Both the position numbers and the translations under genes were made by a program. Positions 43,268-53,128 of a DNA stretch of 64,000 nt are shown here, piece after piece. Numbering within the stretch: the first letter of the stretch is position 1; every line of letters begins with the position of its first letter. Below the pieces are notes generated by a model. It did not search any database. It saw only the letters and a program-made list of their open reading frames with translations, and was not told the origin of the DNA. Origin of the DNA: Haliscomenobacter sp041740695 (lineage in GTDB: Bacteria; Bacteroidota; Bacteroidia; Chitinophagales; Saprospiraceae); contig NZ_JBGSLK010000060.1 in NCBI RefSeq assembly GCF_041740695.1, positions 1-64,000 of the forward strand, in the 5' to 3' direction.

Positions 43268-44614
43268 ATGAAAAAACGTACCTTACTCTCCCTTACTTTT
43301 ATAGTATTTGGTTTGGGGTTGCTTGATGCACAATCGCTTAACAAGCCCGAATTATTGACCATTCTGCTAAAAACGGACACCACTGTACAATACGGTGCTG
43401 TATCCAGTGTCTTTAGCAATTTAAAAGATAGCATCCCCCTTAAAGGTATTCCGGGGTTCCTGAAACACACTCAACTCAAATTTTTTAGCTTCAATCCCGC
43501 GCAACATCATTACGACCGTTTTCGCAAAGGCCTATCAAGCAAAGACCAATTTGATCAGTGGTTTAAACGACTTAAATTTGATTCTAGCCATGTGCAGGAG
43601 CAATTTTTCAAACATACAACTTATGTCGTATCCGCTCTAGATGCCGACGGGCAAAAGGTTTTGATCTTTGACCTGAACCAAAATCTGGATTTTTCAGATG
43701 AGGAAGTCATGCGTTTTGATACGGCTTTTTATAGTTTACCCAAAGAAGAACAGGAAAAAAAATTGGCGAAATTGCCCCATGTCAGCTTTCAGTATGAATA
43801 TGTGGACCAATCAGGAAAGCTAAAGCTGAAAAAACAAGTAATGAGCATTGATCCCTATCGAGGATTTTTCAACGAATACCCTACAAAAATTGATAAAGCA
43901 CTTGAATTAGCTTACCGCTATAATCAATGGGAAAAAGGAGAGGTTCGGGAAGGTGGGATAATAACGCTAGTATACGTTAGAAACAGTGTCAACTTACCCG
44001 CACCTTATAAAGGAAGTGGTATCAATCTAGTAGTTCCCCCCAATCAAGGCAAACCAAAGCTCCGAGACTATTACAAACCAGGCGATACCCTGTTGATTGG
44101 CTCGTTTCAATACGTTTTTACAAGAGTTTCCACTTTTGCTGACACCCTCTTTCTGGAAAGACTAAGAAAAGAAGAAAGGCCAATTGGCTATCGGGCGGGG
44201 TTTTACGCTAATGAGGTACAAATGATGGCGTTGGATAGCAGCAACATTAAATTGTATGATTTGCTTAAAAAAGGACAATATGTGATCCTGGATTATTGGG
44301 GAACCTGGTGTAAGCCCTGCATTGCCAAATTGCCTGCGATCAAAAAACTGCATGAAACAATTGCTGCAAAGCCTGCACAAATGATCAGTGTGGCCTACGA
44401 TGATAATTTCAGCGAGGTCAAAAAATTTGTTGCAGCGCAGCAAATGGATTGGTTGAATGTATTTGAGTCAATGGACAATAAATCTCCGAGGCAGGCTTCT
44501 CCGGTCAAAACCTTCAAAGTCACACTTTTTCCGACCTTCATCCTCATTCAGCCGGATGGCAAAATCATTTCTACTGATTTTGATGAGATCGTAAAATGGG
44601 CGGAAACGTTGTAG
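43268..44614 (+). CDS. Secreted thioredoxin-like (TlpA) protein
   Basis: A 448-aa protein with a signal peptide (LLSLTFIVFGLGLLDAQ). Residues 20-310 form an unassigned N-terminal region with a D-x-N-x-D-x-S-D-E-E loop (DLNQNLDFSDEE). Residues 320-448 are a thioredoxin domain: VILDYWGTWCKPCIAKLP with redox Cys348 and Cys351 and a cis-Pro region (VTLFPTFIL). Such fusions in Bacteroidota are periplasmic thiol reductases. The 200 bp upstream hold no gene. Confidence 0.88.
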   Translation: MKKRTLLSLTFIVFGLGLLDAQSLNKPELLTILLKTDTTVQYGAVSSVFSNLKDSIPLKGIPGFLKHTQLKFFSFNPAQHHYDRFRKGLSSKDQFDQWFKRLKFDSSHVQEQFFKHTTYVVSALDADGQKVLIFDLNQNLDFSDEEVMRFDTAFYSLPKEEQEKKLAKLPHVSFQYEYVDQSGKLKLKKQVMSIDPYRGFFNEYPTKIDKALELAYRYNQWEKGEVREGGIITLVYVRNSVNLPAPYKGSGINLVVPPNQGKPKLRDYYKPGDTLLIGSFQYVFTRVSTFADTLFLERLRKEERPIGYRAGFYANEVQMMALDSSNIKLYDLLKKGQYVILDYWGTWCKPCIAKLPAIKKLHETIAAKPAQMISVAYDDNFSEVKKFVAAQQMDWLNVFESMDNKSPRQASPVKTFKVTLFPTFILIQPDGKIISTDFDEIVKWAETL

Positions 44615-44631
44615 TTTTAGGTGAGTTCGGG

Positions 44632-44786
44632 GATTCCCGAAGGGAATTTATGTTTATAGTAAGTCAAATGAGAGGCATTGATCAATCCTGAAGGGATTGT
44701 ATGTCGATAAATTTCAACATAAAGTCCCTTCAGGACTTTGAAGAGCCTTTAACATTTCCCTATAAACATAAAATTCCTTCGGAATT
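44632..44786. repeat. Inverted repeat at a convergent junction
   Basis: GATTCCCGAAGGGAATTTAT (from 44632) pairs with the complement in 44761-44786. Two inner hairpins (AATCCTGAAGGGATT and AAAGTCCCTTCAGGACTTT) share the CTGAAGGGA motif with the outer arms. It lies between the thioredoxin and permease stop codons. Confidence 0.8.
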
Positions 44787-44886
44787 AGTCAATAAGGTTC
44801 TGATTATTTAGAGCGTGCCACTGATCAGCCTTTATTGGCGAAGTCAAAGTCACTTCAATACCCGAATTCACCTTTTTAAGCAGGTA

Positions 44887-47283
44887 TCACTCACTCCGCA
44901 AGGACTTCACCGGATTCGCCGTAGCCGCCCGTACACTCTGCACACTCACCGTCAAAAAAGCGATCAAGAGCGCCAGGAGCCCTGCCAATACAAAGACCCA
45001 CCACTGAATTTCGATGTGGAAGGCAAACGCCTTGAGCCAGTTGTGCATGAAGTACCAGGCCAGGGGTGCAGCAAAAATGAGCGAGATAAGCACCAATCCC
45101 AAAAAGTCGCGTGACAACAAGCGCACAATACTGCCCACCGAAGCACCCAGCACCTTGCGCACTCCAATCTCTTTGGTCCGCCGCTCGGCGGTGAAGGCCG
45201 CCAGTCCAAACAAACCCAAACAAGCAATCAGGATGGACAGGCAAGAAAAAACCATTACCACCATCGCGGTGCGGTGTTCGCGGCGGTAAAGGGTATCCAG
45301 ATGCTCATCCAGGAATACGTAGTCGAAAGCAGAACTAGGCAAAACCTCGTCAAACACCTTTTGAATTTGTTGCATGCTGCCCTTGAGGTCTTTGGTATTC
45401 AGCCGAACCAGGCTGTATGATTTTTGCTCCGTAGAAGCATTGTGGAAAGCATAACCACCGAGGGGTTGGTGTAAATCCTGAAAGTGAAAATTGTCCATTA
45501 CCCCTACAATTTCAGCCCGGTCATACCCAAATAGATTGGTGGCTTTTTTGCCAATGGCTTCTTCGGGAGTATAGCCCAAAAAGTCGGAAACCAATTTATT
45601 GACCACCACCTTTACTGTAGTATCTCCGGGTTCACGATCGACCATGGGGGTAAGGTTTCCAGCCAACAATTGGATGTCCAGTATCTTTAAAATATTGTTG
45701 TCGGCATGGTTGGTAACCACCGGGAGGGATTCTTGTAGTTTATCCGGCCGAGAAACTGAACGGCCACTAGCCCCTGCGCCGGGGAAACTTTGCGCCTGAC
45801 AAACATCCACCACTGTGCCGATCGATTTACAGGCATTGCTAAACGTGGTAACCTGGGTAGCATCTTGTGCCGCCGCCATGTTGATGGCCACCACTTGCTC
45901 AGGGTTGTAGCCCAGATTTTGCTGTTGAATAAAATTGAGTTGTTGGTAAAAAAGCACGGTGCAAATCATCAACATGATCGAAGCAGAAAACTGCACAATG
46001 ACCAAAGACTGGCGCAAAAGCCCGCCTGATGATTTTTGCTGAAAAGTGGTCTGTAGGAGATTTTTGGGACTGAACGCGGATAAAAGCAACGCTGGATAAG
46101 CCCCCGCCAGAAGTACCACCACGACCCAAAGTCTCAGCAACCCACCCAGAATCTGAGGGGATAAGATGGCTTTAATTTCAAATTGTTTTCCCGAAATTTG
46201 GTTGAACAGGGGCAAAAACAACAGCACCAAAATCAGCGCTAACCCCAGTGCCAAAGCGGCCAATACTGCGGTTTCCAAATAAAACCGACTAGCCAATTGT
46301 GCTCTTGTAGCTCCTACAGCTTTGGTAATGCCTACCTCTCTGAATCTTTGTTGCGCGCGGGCAGTGGCCAGGTTCATGTAGTTGATACAGGCAATCACCA
46401 AGATGACGATCGCCAAAATGATGAGGATTTTCACCTGCTGGGGGTCGCCACTTCTTTGGGTATAACTATCGGATATATCGGCGGAATGAAGGTGTACATC
46501 TTTCAGGGCTTGAAGCGCAAATTTTTGCCATTGCCGATCTTTGGCGACGTATTTATTCAACACATCGGCCATTTGTTTTTCAATCACCCGAGGGTCAGCC
46601 TTAGCATTCAGCAAAAAGTAGGTCTCAAAGCTGGAATTATCCCAGGTCAGGTCCCGAAACATACGGCCAACCGTAGGAAATGAACCAATAACTTCTGCAT
46701 CCAGCGTAGAATTGAGCGGAAAATCTTCGTACACGCCCGTAACCTCCAGGGTAAGGCTGTTTTCGATTTTGATGGTTTGGCTGACGGCGTCCATATCCGG
46801 GAAATAACGATCAGCTACCGATTTGCTCAGGAGAACTTTATTTGGGCCGTTTAGGGCGGTGTTGGGGTCTCCTGCCAAGAATTTCAGGTCAAAAATCTCC
46901 ATCAGTGAAGAATCCGCCCAAAAAAGATTGGCCTGACTGAATTTTTGGTTATTGGCATTGATCATGGCTTTTTCGCCATAATTGAATTCCCACATGCGCA
47001 TTTGTGCCTCAATGCCCGGGATTTCGTTTTTCATCACTGGCCCTACACTGTTGGGGAGGTTGGCTGTAGTTTCTTCTCCATTGTCATAATCCACTTTGGC
47101 CAAGCCCCGGTAAATCCGATCCACTTTGTAATGATAGCGATCAAAAGACAATTCCTCCTTTACAAACACTAACAATAGGAGGGCAACGGCAATACCCAGC
47201 CCTAGCCCCATGAGGTTCAAGCCGCTGAACAATTTGTTCTTCATCAAATTGCGTACAGCTATTTTCAGGTAGTTTGTAAGCAT
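44887..47283 (-). CDS. FtsX/MacB-type ABC transporter permease 3
   Basis: A 798-aa protein from the ATG at 47283 (MLTNYLKIAVRNLMKNKLFSG). Two MacB periplasmic core domains and two FtsX domains give about eight membrane segments; landmarks are CINYMNLATARAQQRFREVGITKAVGA and ERRTKEIGVRKVLGASV. It is about 60% identical by eye to the next permease. Last gene of the operon that starts with the MacA-like adaptor. These exporters usually act on antimicrobial compounds or lipoproteins through mechanotransmission. Confidence 0.9.
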   Translation of the reverse strand: MLTNYLKIAVRNLMKNKLFSGLNLMGLGLGIAVALLLLVFVKEELSFDRYHYKVDRIYRGLAKVDYDNGEETTANLPNSVGPVMKNEIPGIEAQMRMWEFNYGEKAMINANNQKFSQANLFWADSSLMEIFDLKFLAGDPNTALNGPNKVLLSKSVADRYFPDMDAVSQTIKIENSLTLEVTGVYEDFPLNSTLDAEVIGSFPTVGRMFRDLTWDNSSFETYFLLNAKADPRVIEKQMADVLNKYVAKDRQWQKFALQALKDVHLHSADISDSYTQRSGDPQQVKILIILAIVILVIACINYMNLATARAQQRFREVGITKAVGATRAQLASRFYLETAVLAALALGLALILVLLFLPLFNQISGKQFEIKAILSPQILGGLLRLWVVVVLLAGAYPALLLSAFSPKNLLQTTFQQKSSGGLLRQSLVIVQFSASIMLMICTVLFYQQLNFIQQQNLGYNPEQVVAINMAAAQDATQVTTFSNACKSIGTVVDVCQAQSFPGAGASGRSVSRPDKLQESLPVVTNHADNNILKILDIQLLAGNLTPMVDREPGDTTVKVVVNKLVSDFLGYTPEEAIGKKATNLFGYDRAEIVGVMDNFHFQDLHQPLGGYAFHNASTEQKSYSLVRLNTKDLKGSMQQIQKVFDEVLPSSAFDYVFLDEHLDTLYRREHRTAMVVMVFSCLSILIACLGLFGLAAFTAERRTKEIGVRKVLGASVGSIVRLLSRDFLGLVLISLIFAAPLAWYFMHNWLKAFAFHIEIQWWVFVLAGLLALLIAFLTVSVQSVRAATANPVKSLRSE

Positions 47284-47342
47284 AGCGGAGTCCTTTGTTT
47301 TTTTGGAAAACGGAAGCAATAATAAGGTTAAAAACCGTAAAC

Positions 47343-49733
47343 CTATTCGCTCTTCAGCGATTTAATCGGATCAATCGTAGCCGCCCGCACACTCTGCATA
47401 CTCACCGTGAGGAATGCAATCAACATAGCGCTAGCGCCTGCCAATACAAAGACCCACCATTCGATGTTGATGCGGTAAGCAAATTCCTTCAGCCAGCCGT
47501 TCATGAAGTACCAGGCCACCGGCGAAGCAATGACTACCGATACCAGCACCAAACGCAAAAAGTCGCGGGAAAGCAATTGTACGATGCTGCCAATGGATGC
47601 GCCCAAAACCTTGCGCACCCCAATTTCTTTGGTGCGTTGCTCGGCAGTGAAAGCGGCCAAGCCAAACAAGCCCAAACAGGCAATTAAGATAGCCAGACAG
47701 GAGAACACCATCACCACTGAGGCCGTCCGCTGCTCGCGGCGGTATAAGGTATTCAAATGATCGTCCAGGAAGGTATAATCAAAAGCCGAAGTGGGCATGC
47801 TCTGATTGAACAAGGCTTCGATTTGCTTCATACTCTGTGGCAAATCCTGGGTTTGCAATTTGATCAAGGTATAGGTGCGCCCTTCGGTATTGGCGTTGTG
47901 GAAAGCGTAGCCACCAATCGGTTGATGGAAATTGTCGAAGTGAAAGTTGTCCATCACCCCCACAATTTCAGCATTGTCAAACAGGTTCGGTGCTTTTTTG
48001 CCAATTGCTTCCTCAGGAGTGTAGCCCAAAAAGTCAGCTACAAATTTATTGACCACCACCTGCACCGTAGTGTCTTTTGGATCCTTCTCCGCTGCTGGAA
48101 CGGTTTTTCCAGCCAATAATTTAATGTCGAGCACATCCAGAATTTCCGTGTTCGCGTGGTTGGTGGTAACCGGGATGGTTTGAGACTCACTGTTGGGTGG
48201 AGAAATGGTGCGCCCACTGCCCCCCTCGCCGGGGAAAGTTTGGGCACGAGTCACCTCTTGTACACTGCTCAAGGCTTTGCAGGCATGGTTGAAACCGTTG
48301 ATCTGATCTCTGGTTTCGGCAGCTGCCATGTTGATGGCCACCACCTGATCGGGCTTATAACCTAGGTTGCGTTGCTGGATGAAGTTGAGCTGTTGGTAAA
48401 ACAACACCGTGCAGATGATCAGAATGATGGAGGCCGAAAACTGTACCACCACCAGTGAGCGCCGCAAAACCCCCGCAGATGACTTTTGGCGAAAAGCGGT
48501 TTGTAACAGATGTTTTGGGTTAAAAGAAGACAACATCAGGGCAGGGTAAGAACCGGCCAACAGGGTTACAATCGTCCCAATGGCCAACAAACCTAACAAA
48601 ACTGTTGGCGTAAGCACGTCCAAAACCCCAAACTGTTTGCCCGCCAAATCATTAAAAATGGGCAAAATTCCCAGCATCAGCACAACACCCATCACCAGGG
48701 CAATGGCCACCATCAGCGCAGTCTCCAGGTAAAAACGCCGCGCCAATTGCATGCGGGTCGCCCCTACCGTTTTGGTGATGCCTACTTCCCGAAAACGTTG
48801 TTGCGAGCGGGCAGTAGCCAGGTTCATGTAGTTGATGCAGGCAATCACGAGGATCACAATGGCCAAAATGATCAGGATCCGTACTTGCTGCGGGTCACCG
48901 ATCCGATCGCTGTACGAGTGTCCGATGGTGGCGGAATGCAAGTGAACATCCGTCATGGCCTGGAGCCGGTATTTCATCCAGCGGTTCTCTACGGGGACAT
49001 TTTTTTCATAAATCTTATTGAACTGTACTTCCAGTTTCTTTGGATCAGCACCAGGACTCAACAAAAAGAAGGTTTCAAAACTAGCGTTGCTCCAGCTCAG
49101 GTTGTTCACCGTCCAGGCGACACTGGGAAAGGAACCAATGACTTCGGCATCCAGGGTTGAATTTTGTGGAAAATCGGCGTACACGCCGGTTACTTCCAAT
49201 TCGAGCGAATTGTCAATTTTGATCAAACGGCCAATCGGGTCCTGTCTGGGAAAATATTTATCGGCTACCGTTTTGCTTAAAATAACTTTCTTAGGGCCAT
49301 TCAGCGCGGTTGCGGGATTGCCGGCCAATAGTTTAAGGTCAAAAATTTTAAAAATAGTCGAATCCGCCCAAGCGAAGTTTTTTTGTACAAACTTGCGTTC
49401 ACCCACACTAACAAATGCAGGTTCCCCAAAATTGTGCTCCCACATGCGCATTTGCTCCTCTACCCCGGCCACCTCACTTTTCATCGTTGGACCAACAATA
49501 TTGGGGTAGCTGGACCAGGTTTCGCTGATTTCTCCAAACGTTACATCTACAATGCCCCGATAAATGCGCTCCACTTTGGTATGAAAACGATCAAAAGACA
49601 CTTCATCCTGTACATACACCAACAGCAATAAAGCTACAGCAATGCCCAAGGCCAATCCCAACAAATTCAAACCCGTAAAGAGTTTGTTTTTCATCAGGTT
49701 GCGGATGGCTATTTTTAGGTAGTTCGTAAGCAT
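47343..49733 (-). CDS. FtsX/MacB-type ABC transporter permease 2
   Basis: A 796-aa permease with the same two-core, two-FtsX layout: MLTNYLKIAIRNLMKNKLFTG at the start, REVGITKTVGATRMQLARRF, EQRTKEIGVRKVLGAS near the end. It is a recent duplicate of permease 3, with which it shares most of the periplasmic core. The gap to it is 59 bp, without a repeat. Only one ATPase gene is in the operon, so the permeases may compete for it or form mixed dimers. Confidence 0.9.
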   Translation of the reverse strand: MLTNYLKIAIRNLMKNKLFTGLNLLGLALGIAVALLLLVYVQDEVSFDRFHTKVERIYRGIVDVTFGEISETWSSYPNIVGPTMKSEVAGVEEQMRMWEHNFGEPAFVSVGERKFVQKNFAWADSTIFKIFDLKLLAGNPATALNGPKKVILSKTVADKYFPRQDPIGRLIKIDNSLELEVTGVYADFPQNSTLDAEVIGSFPSVAWTVNNLSWSNASFETFFLLSPGADPKKLEVQFNKIYEKNVPVENRWMKYRLQAMTDVHLHSATIGHSYSDRIGDPQQVRILIILAIVILVIACINYMNLATARSQQRFREVGITKTVGATRMQLARRFYLETALMVAIALVMGVVLMLGILPIFNDLAGKQFGVLDVLTPTVLLGLLAIGTIVTLLAGSYPALMLSSFNPKHLLQTAFRQKSSAGVLRRSLVVVQFSASIILIICTVLFYQQLNFIQQRNLGYKPDQVVAINMAAAETRDQINGFNHACKALSSVQEVTRAQTFPGEGGSGRTISPPNSESQTIPVTTNHANTEILDVLDIKLLAGKTVPAAEKDPKDTTVQVVVNKFVADFLGYTPEEAIGKKAPNLFDNAEIVGVMDNFHFDNFHQPIGGYAFHNANTEGRTYTLIKLQTQDLPQSMKQIEALFNQSMPTSAFDYTFLDDHLNTLYRREQRTASVVMVFSCLAILIACLGLFGLAAFTAEQRTKEIGVRKVLGASIGSIVQLLSRDFLRLVLVSVVIASPVAWYFMNGWLKEFAYRINIEWWVFVLAGASAMLIAFLTVSMQSVRAATIDPIKSLKSE

Positions 49734-49748
49734 AGGGAGTGTATTTGA

Positions 49749-49838
49749 AGTTGAGAGAGGTTGAGGAAGGTTGAGGCTACCGCAGCGACTTAGACAAGGA
49801 CTTTGTCAAAATCGCTGCGGTAACTGCAACTTCTCAAC
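49749..49838. repeat. Inverted repeat, AGGTTGAGG family, copy 2, inside operon
   Basis: AGGTTGAGGAAGGTTGAGGC and the following TACCGC match copy 1 at 41491-41516. The right arm is shorter here; the best stem is TACCGCAGCGA/TCGCTGCGGTA (49778-49788/49812-49822), with AGTTGAGA/TTCTCAAC outside. It lies between two permease genes of the same operon. Confidence 0.75.
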
Positions 49839-49847
49839 CAAAAGATG

Positions 49848-52238
49848 TTATTCCGATTTCAACGACTGCACCGGATTCACCAGCGCGGCCCGAATGGCTT
49901 GTATACTTACCGTAACCAGAGCGATGGCAATCGCCATCAAACCCGCCACTACAAAGAACCACCATTCGATGTCGATGCGGTAAGCAAAATCTTGTAGCCA
50001 GCCTTGCATGTCATACCAGGCTAGTGGCGAAGCAATCAGGATACCGATGCAGACCATAATGACAAAGTCTTTGGACAAAAGGGTTACGATGCCCGTTACG
50101 GACGCGCCCAATACTTTGCGCACCCCAATTTCTTTGGTGCGGCGCTCGGCGGTGAAAGCGGCCAAGGCAAACAGACCCAGGCAAGAAATAAGAATGGCAA
50201 TCACCGAGAAGATGTTGAACATCAAGGCCGAACGTTGGTCTTTTTCGTAGAGTTTTTCAAACTCATCATCCAGAAACTGGTATTCAAAAATGCGGTCGGG
50301 TACGTTTGTGCGCCAGAGGTTGCTGGCAAAATCTACTGCTTTGCTGGCATTCGAGCCCGTGGTTTTGACGTACAAGGTGGTCCTCCATTCGGGGTCTCCA
50401 TTGATGACCACGGGTGGAATTTTTTCGTGCATGTCGCGCAGGTGGAAGTCTTTGACCACTCCGATGATCTGCCCCTTAATGCCATTGCCTTCAAAGCGTT
50501 GGCCGATGACAGGTGATTTTAGGTTGCAGATTTTGACTGCGGCTTCGTTGAGTACAAAATTGCTTTCATCCGCTTTATTTTCTTCTTGAAACCAACGGCC
50601 TTCCAGCAGTTTTAAGCCAAAGATTTTTTGGAAATTGACATCTGCTGAAAATGGTGCAAAGGTTGGGTTTTCATTTTCTTTACGGCCTTCCCATTCAAAA
50701 TTGCCACTGCTGCTGGAGCCGTGGTTGACAATAGAAGCCGAAGCCATACTGATGCCACTTACTGCCGGGTTGTTTTCAATTTCCCGCACCATCCGTTTCA
50801 TGGTGTTTTCGCCAGCAGGAGTCCGGAGCATTTGCCAAGGGAAGTTGATGCGCATCACGTATTCCCGGTCAAAACCCAGGTTTGTATTCCGAATAAACTG
50901 GAGCTGTTTGTAAATGGTGAGCGTACTTACAATCAAGCCCACCGAAATGGCGAATTGTAAAACGGCCAAACCTTTCCAAAAGCCAGTTTTGTGTTTGCTC
51001 AAAAAATTGCCGCCCTTCATGATGTTGAGGGGCTGAAAAGATGACAATAAAATGGAAGGGTAAATTCCCGTAAGTAGGGTGACCAGCACCAGAACGGACA
51101 GAATGATTTTCCAAAGATTAAAATCCAGGAGATTCAATTTAAAAGCTACTCCGGTCAGTTGATTGAACATAGGCATGCTGAGCTTGGTCATCAACAAGGT
51201 GACCAATAACGCAACCGTACACATCGCTGCCGATTCCAACATAAATTGACTGAACATCTGCCCTTTGCTGGCACCCATTATTTTTTGTACCCCAATTTCT
51301 TTACCGCGTTTGCTGGTGCGGGCAATCGACAAATTGACGTAGTTGATACAAGCTACCACGAGAATCAAGAGGCCAATGATGAAAAATATCCGAATCGTGC
51401 TGAAGTCGGTGGTGCTGCCTTCGCTGGACATGATCGACTGGTCGAAACGCATTTCCGACATGGGCTCAACAGTGACGACGATGGTGCTGTCGCTTTTTTC
51501 TTTGCGCAACATTCGGGTGATCTGTTTGCCCAGTTTTTTGGCATCGGTACCTGGGCGCAGACGGGCATAGGCATTGTAGTTGAAGTTACCCCAAGAGTCG
51601 TCGTTTTTTTTGTTCTGGGGGTCGCCTTGGCGCAAGGCCATGGGAATCATCAGGTTAAACTTAAAACTCGAGTTGAGCGGATCGTCCTTGACTACTCCTT
51701 GTACCACACATTCATTGGTATCCACACGAAGCAGTTGACCGATGGGATCGGCATCGCCAAAGAGCTGATGAGCGGTAGTTTGATTGAGAATGACACTTTT
51801 AGGGTGTTGCAAGAAGTCTTTCTCCCCCCCATCTACAAATTCGTATTTGAAGAGTTTAAACCAACTAGAATCAACCGTGGCACAACGACCAATTTTGATC
51901 AGTTCGTTTTTCCGTTTGATGGTAGATTCACCAGCCCCCGAGGTAACCTGAGCAACCAATTCGAAGTCGGCAAACCGACTACCAACCATCGGCGCTAGTT
52001 TCAGCGGCACAGTGCTCCAATGCCAAGTCTCGGTATCACTGATTTTGATGTGACTCTTGATGCGGTAAATGCGCTCGGCGTGATCGTGGTAACGATCGTA
52101 GCTCAGTTCATTGGTGACCCACATGCCGATGAGCAGGGCTCCGGTCATACCCAGAGACAATCCAATGATGTTGATCAAACCGGAAGTTCGATCTTTGAGG
52201 AAGGCGCGCGAGGCAATGCGCAGGAAGAGTTTGAACAT
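49848..52238 (-). CDS. FtsX/MacB-type ABC transporter permease 1
   Basis: A 796-aa permease, the most diverged of the three, from the ATG at 52238 (MFKLFLRIASRAFLKDRTSG). The open frame runs further upstream through an inverted repeat, but those residues are not native. Landmarks: CINYVNLSIARTSKRGKEIGVQKIMGAS, and ERRTKEIGVRKVLGASVTGIV. Four plus four membrane segments with two periplasmic cores. Follows the ATPase gene. Confidence 0.9.
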   Translation of the reverse strand: MFKLFLRIASRAFLKDRTSGLINIIGLSLGMTGALLIGMWVTNELSYDRYHDHAERIYRIKSHIKISDTETWHWSTVPLKLAPMVGSRFADFELVAQVTSGAGESTIKRKNELIKIGRCATVDSSWFKLFKYEFVDGGEKDFLQHPKSVILNQTTAHQLFGDADPIGQLLRVDTNECVVQGVVKDDPLNSSFKFNLMIPMALRQGDPQNKKNDDSWGNFNYNAYARLRPGTDAKKLGKQITRMLRKEKSDSTIVVTVEPMSEMRFDQSIMSSEGSTTDFSTIRIFFIIGLLILVVACINYVNLSIARTSKRGKEIGVQKIMGASKGQMFSQFMLESAAMCTVALLVTLLMTKLSMPMFNQLTGVAFKLNLLDFNLWKIILSVLVLVTLLTGIYPSILLSSFQPLNIMKGGNFLSKHKTGFWKGLAVLQFAISVGLIVSTLTIYKQLQFIRNTNLGFDREYVMRINFPWQMLRTPAGENTMKRMVREIENNPAVSGISMASASIVNHGSSSSGNFEWEGRKENENPTFAPFSADVNFQKIFGLKLLEGRWFQEENKADESNFVLNEAAVKICNLKSPVIGQRFEGNGIKGQIIGVVKDFHLRDMHEKIPPVVINGDPEWRTTLYVKTTGSNASKAVDFASNLWRTNVPDRIFEYQFLDDEFEKLYEKDQRSALMFNIFSVIAILISCLGLFALAAFTAERRTKEIGVRKVLGASVTGIVTLLSKDFVIMVCIGILIASPLAWYDMQGWLQDFAYRIDIEWWFFVVAGLMAIAIALVTVSIQAIRAALVNPVQSLKSE

Positions 52239-52251
52239 ATCCACCAAAATT

Positions 52252-52367
52252 GTAGGGGCGACCCTTCGTGGTCGCCCATTTTTGGAAAAGGAATTGGTAG
52301 GTACCCCTTTGTGGGTACCCAAATGGGAAAAAAATGACCGAGGGCGACCACAAAGGGTCGCCCCTAC
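52252..52367. repeat. Inverted repeat, GTAGGGGCGACC family, copy 2, inside operon
   Basis: Arms 52252-52276 and 52343-52367 (25 nt, one mismatch) share GTAGGGGCGACCCT and GGTCGCC with copy 1 at 35322. The loop holds GGTACCCCTTTGTGGGTACC, a second hairpin. It starts 3 nt after the ATPase stop codon and fills the space to the permease gene. Confidence 0.85.
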
Positions 52368-52370
52368 GAA

Positions 52371-53048
52371 TTACACATGAAAATTCTCCGTCACCACCTT
52401 GCCATCAAACAAATTGATCACCCGGTGAGCAAAGCCAGAATCATGCGGTGAGTGCGTTACCATCACGATGGTAGTGCCTTCGATATTCAGTTCACGGAGC
52501 AAGTTCATCACCTGCTCGCCGTTGGAAGAGTCGAGGTTACCCGTAGGCTCATCCGCGAGGATCATCTTGGGTGTGGCTACTACTGCGCGGGCGATGGCCG
52601 TCCGCTGTTGCTGACCACCGGAAAGCTGCTGTGGGAAGTGATTGCGGCGGTGCATCATGTTCATGCGTTCCAGGGCTGCTTCGGCGCGTTTTTTGCGGTC
52701 GGCAGCAGGTACTTTGAGGTACAATAGGGGTAGTTCCACGTTTTCGTATACCGTAAGTTCATCAATCAGGTTGAAGCTTTGGAATACAAATCCGATGTTC
52801 CCTTTGCGCAATTGGGCGCGGCTGCGTTCGGGCATTTTAGCGACTTCGGTGCCATAAAAATGGTACTCCCCTAAGGATGGGTTGTCCAACAAGCCCAGAA
52901 TATTGAGCAAAGTTGATTTTCCACAACCAGAAGGGCCCATGATGGCCACAAATTCTCCGTCTTGGATTTCCAGACTAATCCCGTTTAGGGCGGTGGTTTC
53001 TACTTCTTCGGTAGTGAAAACCTTTTGTAGGTTGACAGTCTTTATCAT
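52371..53048 (-). CDS. MacB/LolD-type ABC transporter ATPase
   Basis: A 225-aa ATPase from the ATG at 53048 (MIKTVNLQKVF). Walker A GPSGCGKST, Q-loop FVFQSFNLI, signature LSGGQQQR, Walker B ILADEPTGNLD and the H-loop THSPH are intact. It drives the FtsX-type permeases that follow. The upstream part of the open frame (before 53048) lies in a GATGAAA-rich palindrome and is not coding. Confidence 0.95.
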   Translation of the reverse strand: MIKTVNLQKVFTTEEVETTALNGISLEIQDGEFVAIMGPSGCGKSTLLNILGLLDNPSLGEYHFYGTEVAKMPERSRAQLRKGNIGFVFQSFNLIDELTVYENVELPLLYLKVPAADRKKRAEAALERMNMMHRRNHFPQQLSGGQQQRTAIARAVVATPKMILADEPTGNLDSSNGEQVMNLLRELNIEGTTIVMVTHSPHDSGFAHRVINLFDGKVVTENFHV

Positions 53049-53128
53049 AAAGATGAAAGATGAAAGATGAGAGATGAAAGATGAAGGACGAGAGCATTTC
53101 ATCTCTCATCTCTCATCTTTCATCTTTT
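53049..53128. repeat. Palindrome of GATGARA units inside operon
   Basis: The left arm is built of GATGAAA/GATGAGA heptamers from 53051. The right arm 53098-53128 is its complement (TTCATCTCTCATCTCTCATC...). It spans exactly from the ATPase start codon to the adaptor stop codon, so ribosomes and the hairpin must interact. It could tune the ratio of adaptor to ATPase. Confidence 0.8.

Noticed and set aside
49748..53128. CRISPR-like or tandem-repeat array from the heptamer runs
   Set aside because: The units are contiguous and form palindromes; there are no regularly spaced unique spacers and no cas genes.
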